Of a stretch of DNA of 64,000 nt, positions 63,086-64,000 are shown in pieces. The DNA comes from Pseudovibrio exalbescens DSM 16456 (lineage in GTDB: Bacteria > Pseudomonadota > Alphaproteobacteria > Rhizobiales > Stappiaceae), in contig NZ_AUGS01000010.1 in NCBI RefSeq assembly GCF_000422785.1, forward strand, positions 90,962 to 154,961. The letters are read 5' to 3'. The notes below the pieces were generated by a model that was not told the DNA's origin, did not search any database, and was given only the letters and a program-made list of their open reading frames with translations. Made by a program: the position numbers and the translations under genes. Within the stretch, counting starts at the first letter, position 1. Each line of letters begins with the position of its first letter.

Positions 63086-63654
63086 TTTGAAAAGAAGATT
63101 CTGAGCCCAGGATAAGAGGTTCGTCGAACCTTTCTATTGGGTTCCGAGCTTTGCGTTTGCGTCAGATGGCAAAGGTTGGCGTCTGGCGGCTCTAAGTGCA
63201 GCGGGGCGCTAGGGAAAGAAATGGCTCTGATTTGCAATTTTGGAACAATTCCAGAAGAAGGCAGTCCGAATATTTTTATTGCGTTCCGGCTTTGACGCTC
63301 CAGCAAACGCATCAAATAGGTGTGCGCTTGAGGTATTTTGATTCTTTGAACACGAGCTTATGCTCAATCTATGCGCGAATGTCCGGGGCGGTCATGAGTG
63401 TTTGGTCAAGCGGAGCTGGGGCCTGAACGGCGTTTAGTCTCATTGCGGCTTTCTTGCGAAAGTAATCTCGGCTCTTGCTCCTGTTTTAGATGATGGCTGG
63501 AACAAAATTGAGATTTGTGGCGCGGTCAAGACGTGCGCTTTGGCATGCCCTCGACCTGTGAAACTCCGAAAGACAGCGCCACTAGACTGTTATTTCCCTG
63601 CGAAGTTAGGGCAGAAGAAAAAGGTACCCCCGCCGATTGTTTGAGGGCGATCTA
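63086..63654. other. Noncoding region between gntR and insertion sequence remnant
   Basis: About 570 bases. Open frames here (for example on the plus strand from 63196) lack ribosome sites and recognisable domains. It may be old, decayed sequence next to the mobile element, but I see nothing specific. Confidence 0.4.
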
Positions 63655-63946
63655 GGGCCTGTTGACAAAGTGGATTCCCAAATCAGCTGAGCTGTGATTC
63701 ATATGTGGACGCCCCTTATGGCAAGAGCTGTTTTTGTCTTGTTGCGGTGATCGGTTGCTTTCATATGTCCGGCCTGTTTTTGCGGCGTGCGTTTGCCGCT
63801 GGCCCTGATGGAAATCCGCCGGTGAGGTCCCTGATCAAGATGACGCGCTTTAATGGCGCATTGAATCAGACGGGTTTGCCTCTCCATTGGCTCGATCGTT
63901 ACGCATCATCGACTGCTATTGCCAATTCGGTTCGGGCTGCGTGCGG
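63655..63946 (-). mobile_element. Probable 3' noncoding flank of an IS110-family element
   Basis: The stretch downstream (minus strand) of the transposase end has no credible gene but is rich in potential stems: GCGGC/GCCGC at 63781-63785 and 63794-63798, and TTGGC/GCCAA at 63887-63891 and 63921-63925. In the IS1111 subgroup of IS110 elements the guide (seek/bridge) RNA is encoded downstream of the transposase, so this flank could hold one. The outer boundary is a guess, set near GGGCCTGTTGACAAAG (about 63654). Confidence 0.4.
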
Positions 63947-64000
63947 TTAGGCAGGCTGCCCATAGGGTCTATAAGTCTCTCCGCGGGTAAGGATTGCCCA
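63947..64000 (-). CDS. IS110-family transposase, last 17 codons (truncated by window edge)
   Basis: Reading the minus strand from the right edge gives WAILTRGETYRPYGQPA then TAA (63949-63947). The '(I/V)WA(I/V)L(T/A)RGE.Y' ending is, from memory, the usual C-terminus of IS110/IS1111-type (DEDD) transposases. Only 17 residues are visible, so this is suggestive rather than proven. Confidence 0.5.
   Translation of the reverse strand, partial: WAILTRGETYRPYGQPA

Noticed and set aside
63654..63720. IS5-type left end suggested by GGGCCTGTTGACAAAGTGGA
   Set aside because: No IS5-type transposase follows; the sequence is better explained as the outer part of the IS110-like flank, though the boundary is unsettled.

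Overview
The window reads as a chromosomal segment of a heterotrophic alphaproteobacterium, probably marine and of the Hyphomicrobiales/Rhodobacterales type. The evidence is a complete nosRZDFYLX operon of clade I with a TAT-exported NosZ, three TRAP-type genes sets or fragments, several GntR/FCD and LacI regulators next to sugar ABC transporters, and a moderate GC content. A Pseudovibrio/Stappiaceae-like host is my best guess, but it is inference only. No rRNA, tRNA, CRISPR array or prophage was seen.

Layout. 1-5.5 kb: a truncated TRAP receptor gene diverges from a GntR-FCD regulator, an FGGY kinase, a fucose-isomerase-like protein and a DHDPS-family aldolase (a sugar or sugar-acid pathway of unknown substrate). 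5.5-8.1 kb: acetate kinase without a visible phosphotransacetylase or phosphoketolase partner, and two cold-shock-domain genes. 8.1-12.1 kb: a large inverse-autotransporter-like outer-membrane protein with a beta-helix passenger, then an HAAAP-family amino acid transporter. 12.2-17.3 kb: TetR regulator divergent from an RND efflux pair across a long symmetrical operator. 17.4-28.9 kb: cytochrome c, Rrf2-type Fe-S regulator, NnrS, a small exported protein and nosRZDFYLX, which together form a nitrous-oxide reduction and nitric-oxide stress block. 28.9-31.2 kb: TetR plus a divergent PuuB-like amine oxidoreductase, followed by a curious helically phased short-repeat tract and a 20-bp palindrome.

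31.7-39.0 kb (minus strand): a LacI-controlled ABC importer with a cytoplasmic tandem GDPD phosphodiesterase, suggesting import and hydrolysis of a glycerophosphodiester. 39.1-45.0 kb: MarR regulator divergent from a sulfur amino acid catabolic set (cystathionine gamma-lyase-like PLP enzyme, NhaC-family transporter, D-cysteine desulfhydrase/L-cysteate sulfo-lyase-like enzyme, a possible 41-residue protein and a CyuA-type cysteine desulfidase). 45.7-53.3 kb: a LacI regulator with duplicated operators, an ABC importer with unusual permeases, and a GH63-like hydrolase resembling glucosylglycerate/mannosylglycerate hydrolases, which together suggest compatible-solute salvage. 53.9-63.0 kb (minus strand): a hexuronate-type catabolic operon (SDR, KduI, YhcH-family, D-2-hydroxyacid dehydrogenase, KduD-like SDR, zinc dehydrogenase, TRAP DctPQM, GntR-FCD). 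The right edge enters what looks like the C-terminal end and 3' noncoding flank of an IS110-family insertion sequence.

The window is dominated by substrate-specific uptake-plus-catabolism cassettes, each with its own regulator. Functional substrate assignments are inferences from family and context; no database search was possible. The candidates I find least ordinary are the phased repeat tract, the GH63/ABC operon with its modified permeases, the tandem-GDPD importer, the sulfur amino acid island with its small ORF, and the IS110-like end.
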